Part shown: in pieces, positions 63,593 to 64,000 of the stretch | Layout: every line of letters begins with the position of its first letter | Numbering within the stretch: the stretch's first letter is position 1 | NCBI GenBank assembly: GCA_963677185.1 | Contig: OY781889.1 | Location: 372,001 to 436,000 of the forward strand | Origin: G963677185 sp963677185 | GTDB taxonomy: Bacteria; Bacillota; Syntrophomonadia; Syntrophomonadales; Syntrophomonadaceae | Reading direction: 5' to 3' | DNA length: 64,000 nucleotides | The notes under the pieces: generated by a model | The model's input: the letters and a program-made list of their open reading frames with translations, nothing else | Databases searched by the model: none | Told to the model about the DNA's origin: nothing | Translations under genes and position numbers: made by a program

Positions 63593-63611
63593 CATAATGA
63601 TAATCAAATGC
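63593..63611. promoter_or_regulatory. Fur-like box over the candidate promoter of the six-gene operon
   Basis: A 19-base stretch containing ATAATGATAATCA matches 14 of 19 positions of the classical Fur box, including two full hexamers save one base. A TTGATT (63607-63602) with TATGAT (63586-63581) on the minus strand, spacer 15, gives a plausible promoter that the box overlaps. The promoter spacing is short, so this is tentative. Confidence 0.45.
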
Positions 63612-63690
63612 ATGAATCGGAGCTTGTCGAATAACATAACATTATTTATATAAACATAAATATATTATTTTCCATGAACGATATAAAGAC

Positions 63691-63729
63691 AAAAAAACAG
63701 GCTGGACCTGAAAACGGCCCAGCCTGTTT
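63691..63729 (-). terminator. Intrinsic terminator of the CoA-transferase gene
   Basis: 11-bp stem (63719-63729 with 63695-63705) followed on the minus strand by a run of seven T. It lies 14 bases after the stop codon. Confidence 0.88.
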
Positions 63730-63742
63730 ATATTCTATATTT

Positions 63743-64000
63743 CTAACGGTTGATTTTATTGGTCTGGGTCCAAAAGCCCAGTTTATTGGCTTCCAGGGCC
63801 AGTTCATCCTGGAACTGGGGATGGGCGATGGCGATCAAATTTTCCGTGCGCTGCCATACCGACTGGCATTTCATCAAGGCTTTGCCATATTCGGTCACGA
63901 TATAGTGACTGAGCTGGCGCGAAACAGTGCAAGCCGCTCCAGGAGTCAGGAAAGGTTTGATCTTCGAGTGCAGCCGGCCAGCCTTGTCAGTGAATGTTGA
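63743..64000 (-). CDS. Acetyl-CoA hydrolase/transferase family protein, C-terminal part (5' end outside window)
   Basis: The last 85 codons of a gene entering from the high-coordinate edge. The segment PFLTPGAACTVSRQLSHYIVTEYG, then WQRTENLIAIAHPQF and ANKLGFW, matches the C-terminal domain of acyl-CoA hydrolase/CoA-transferases such as butyrate or 4-hydroxybutyrate CoA transferase. The VTEYG motif and the following arginine-bearing helix are typical. In fermenting or syntrophic Clostridia such enzymes activate or release short-chain acids. The active-site glutamate region is not in the window. A strong terminator follows. Confidence 0.82.
   Translation of the reverse strand, partial: STFTDKAGRLHSKIKPFLTPGAACTVSRQLSHYIVTEYGKALMKCQSVWQRTENLIAIAHPQFQDELALEANKLGFWTQTNKINR

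Noticed and set aside
63674..64000. Plus-strand 108-codon open frame at the right edge
   Set aside because: It is the antisense of the CoA-transferase C-terminus and its terminator, which show clear family motifs on the minus strand.

Overview
The window looks like chromosome of an anaerobic, spore-former-type Firmicute of the class Clostridia, probably near the Syntrophomonadales/Desulfotomaculum grade. The evidence is the Firmicute block ctsR-mcsA-mcsB-clpC-radA-disA followed by ispD-ispF-gltX-cysE-cysS-mrnC, a T-box leader, TRAP-like control of trp, several polyferredoxins, consistently strong AGGAGG ribosome binding sites, and base composition a little over half GC by eye. No rRNA or tRNA gene, CRISPR array or prophage was seen.

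Layout. 1-4940 (minus): chemotaxis/signalling operon with three single-domain response regulators, cheA and the start of a poly-HAMP chemoreceptor that runs off the window. 5280-7722 (plus): Tat-type DUF362 lipoprotein plus a NapH-NapG-like fused polyferredoxin. 7862-15219 (minus): envelope genes, namely a modular amidase, a VanX-like/PGA_cap fusion, an FtsA-like ATPase with a repeat tail and a TagA glycosyltransferase. 15387-17171 (plus): LysE exporter and a membrane-anchored Fe-S protein. 17295-23185 (minus): ispD-ispF-gltX, then a cysteine T-box leader controlling cysE-cysS-mrnC and a 57-codon zinc-ribbon gene. 23465-24905 (plus): a small conserved protein and a GDPD-type phosphodiesterase. 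25151-27907 (minus): a multi-PAS histidine kinase. 28116-35294 (minus): the ctsR stress operon through disA, with a textbook CtsR operator.

35331-37187 is an ISLre2-type insertion sequence with 25-bp terminal inverted repeats and an intact 9-bp target duplication. Between its transposase and right end lies about 200 bases with nested long-range pairings that look like a structured RNA. It sits directly upstream of a thiamine operon (37204-42946): promoter, TPP riboswitch, terminator, thiD-thiM-thiE-HAD phosphatase-thiC and an iron alcohol dehydrogenase. dinB (minus) follows, then a signalling group (44318-49215) with an HD-GYP regulator, a 7TM histidine kinase and a receiver, then a secreted acidic five-repeat protein (minus).

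50600-57275 is a complete trpEGDCFBA operon. Its leader carries about eleven NAG triplets at roughly 5-base spacing, a TRAP-type site, covering the likely trpE ribosome binding site. The intrinsic terminator lies inside the first trpE codons. A second shorter NAG series covers the trpD ribosome binding site.

57703-63508 (minus) is a six-gene operon: NitT/TauT-type ABC importer, SAM methyltransferase, a radical SAM enzyme fused to a BtuF/siderophore-type binding domain, and a DUF364 protein. A Fur-like sequence overlaps its candidate promoter. This operon and the trp leader are the best candidates for undescribed biology. The window ends in the 3' part of an acetyl-CoA hydrolase/transferase gene with its terminator.
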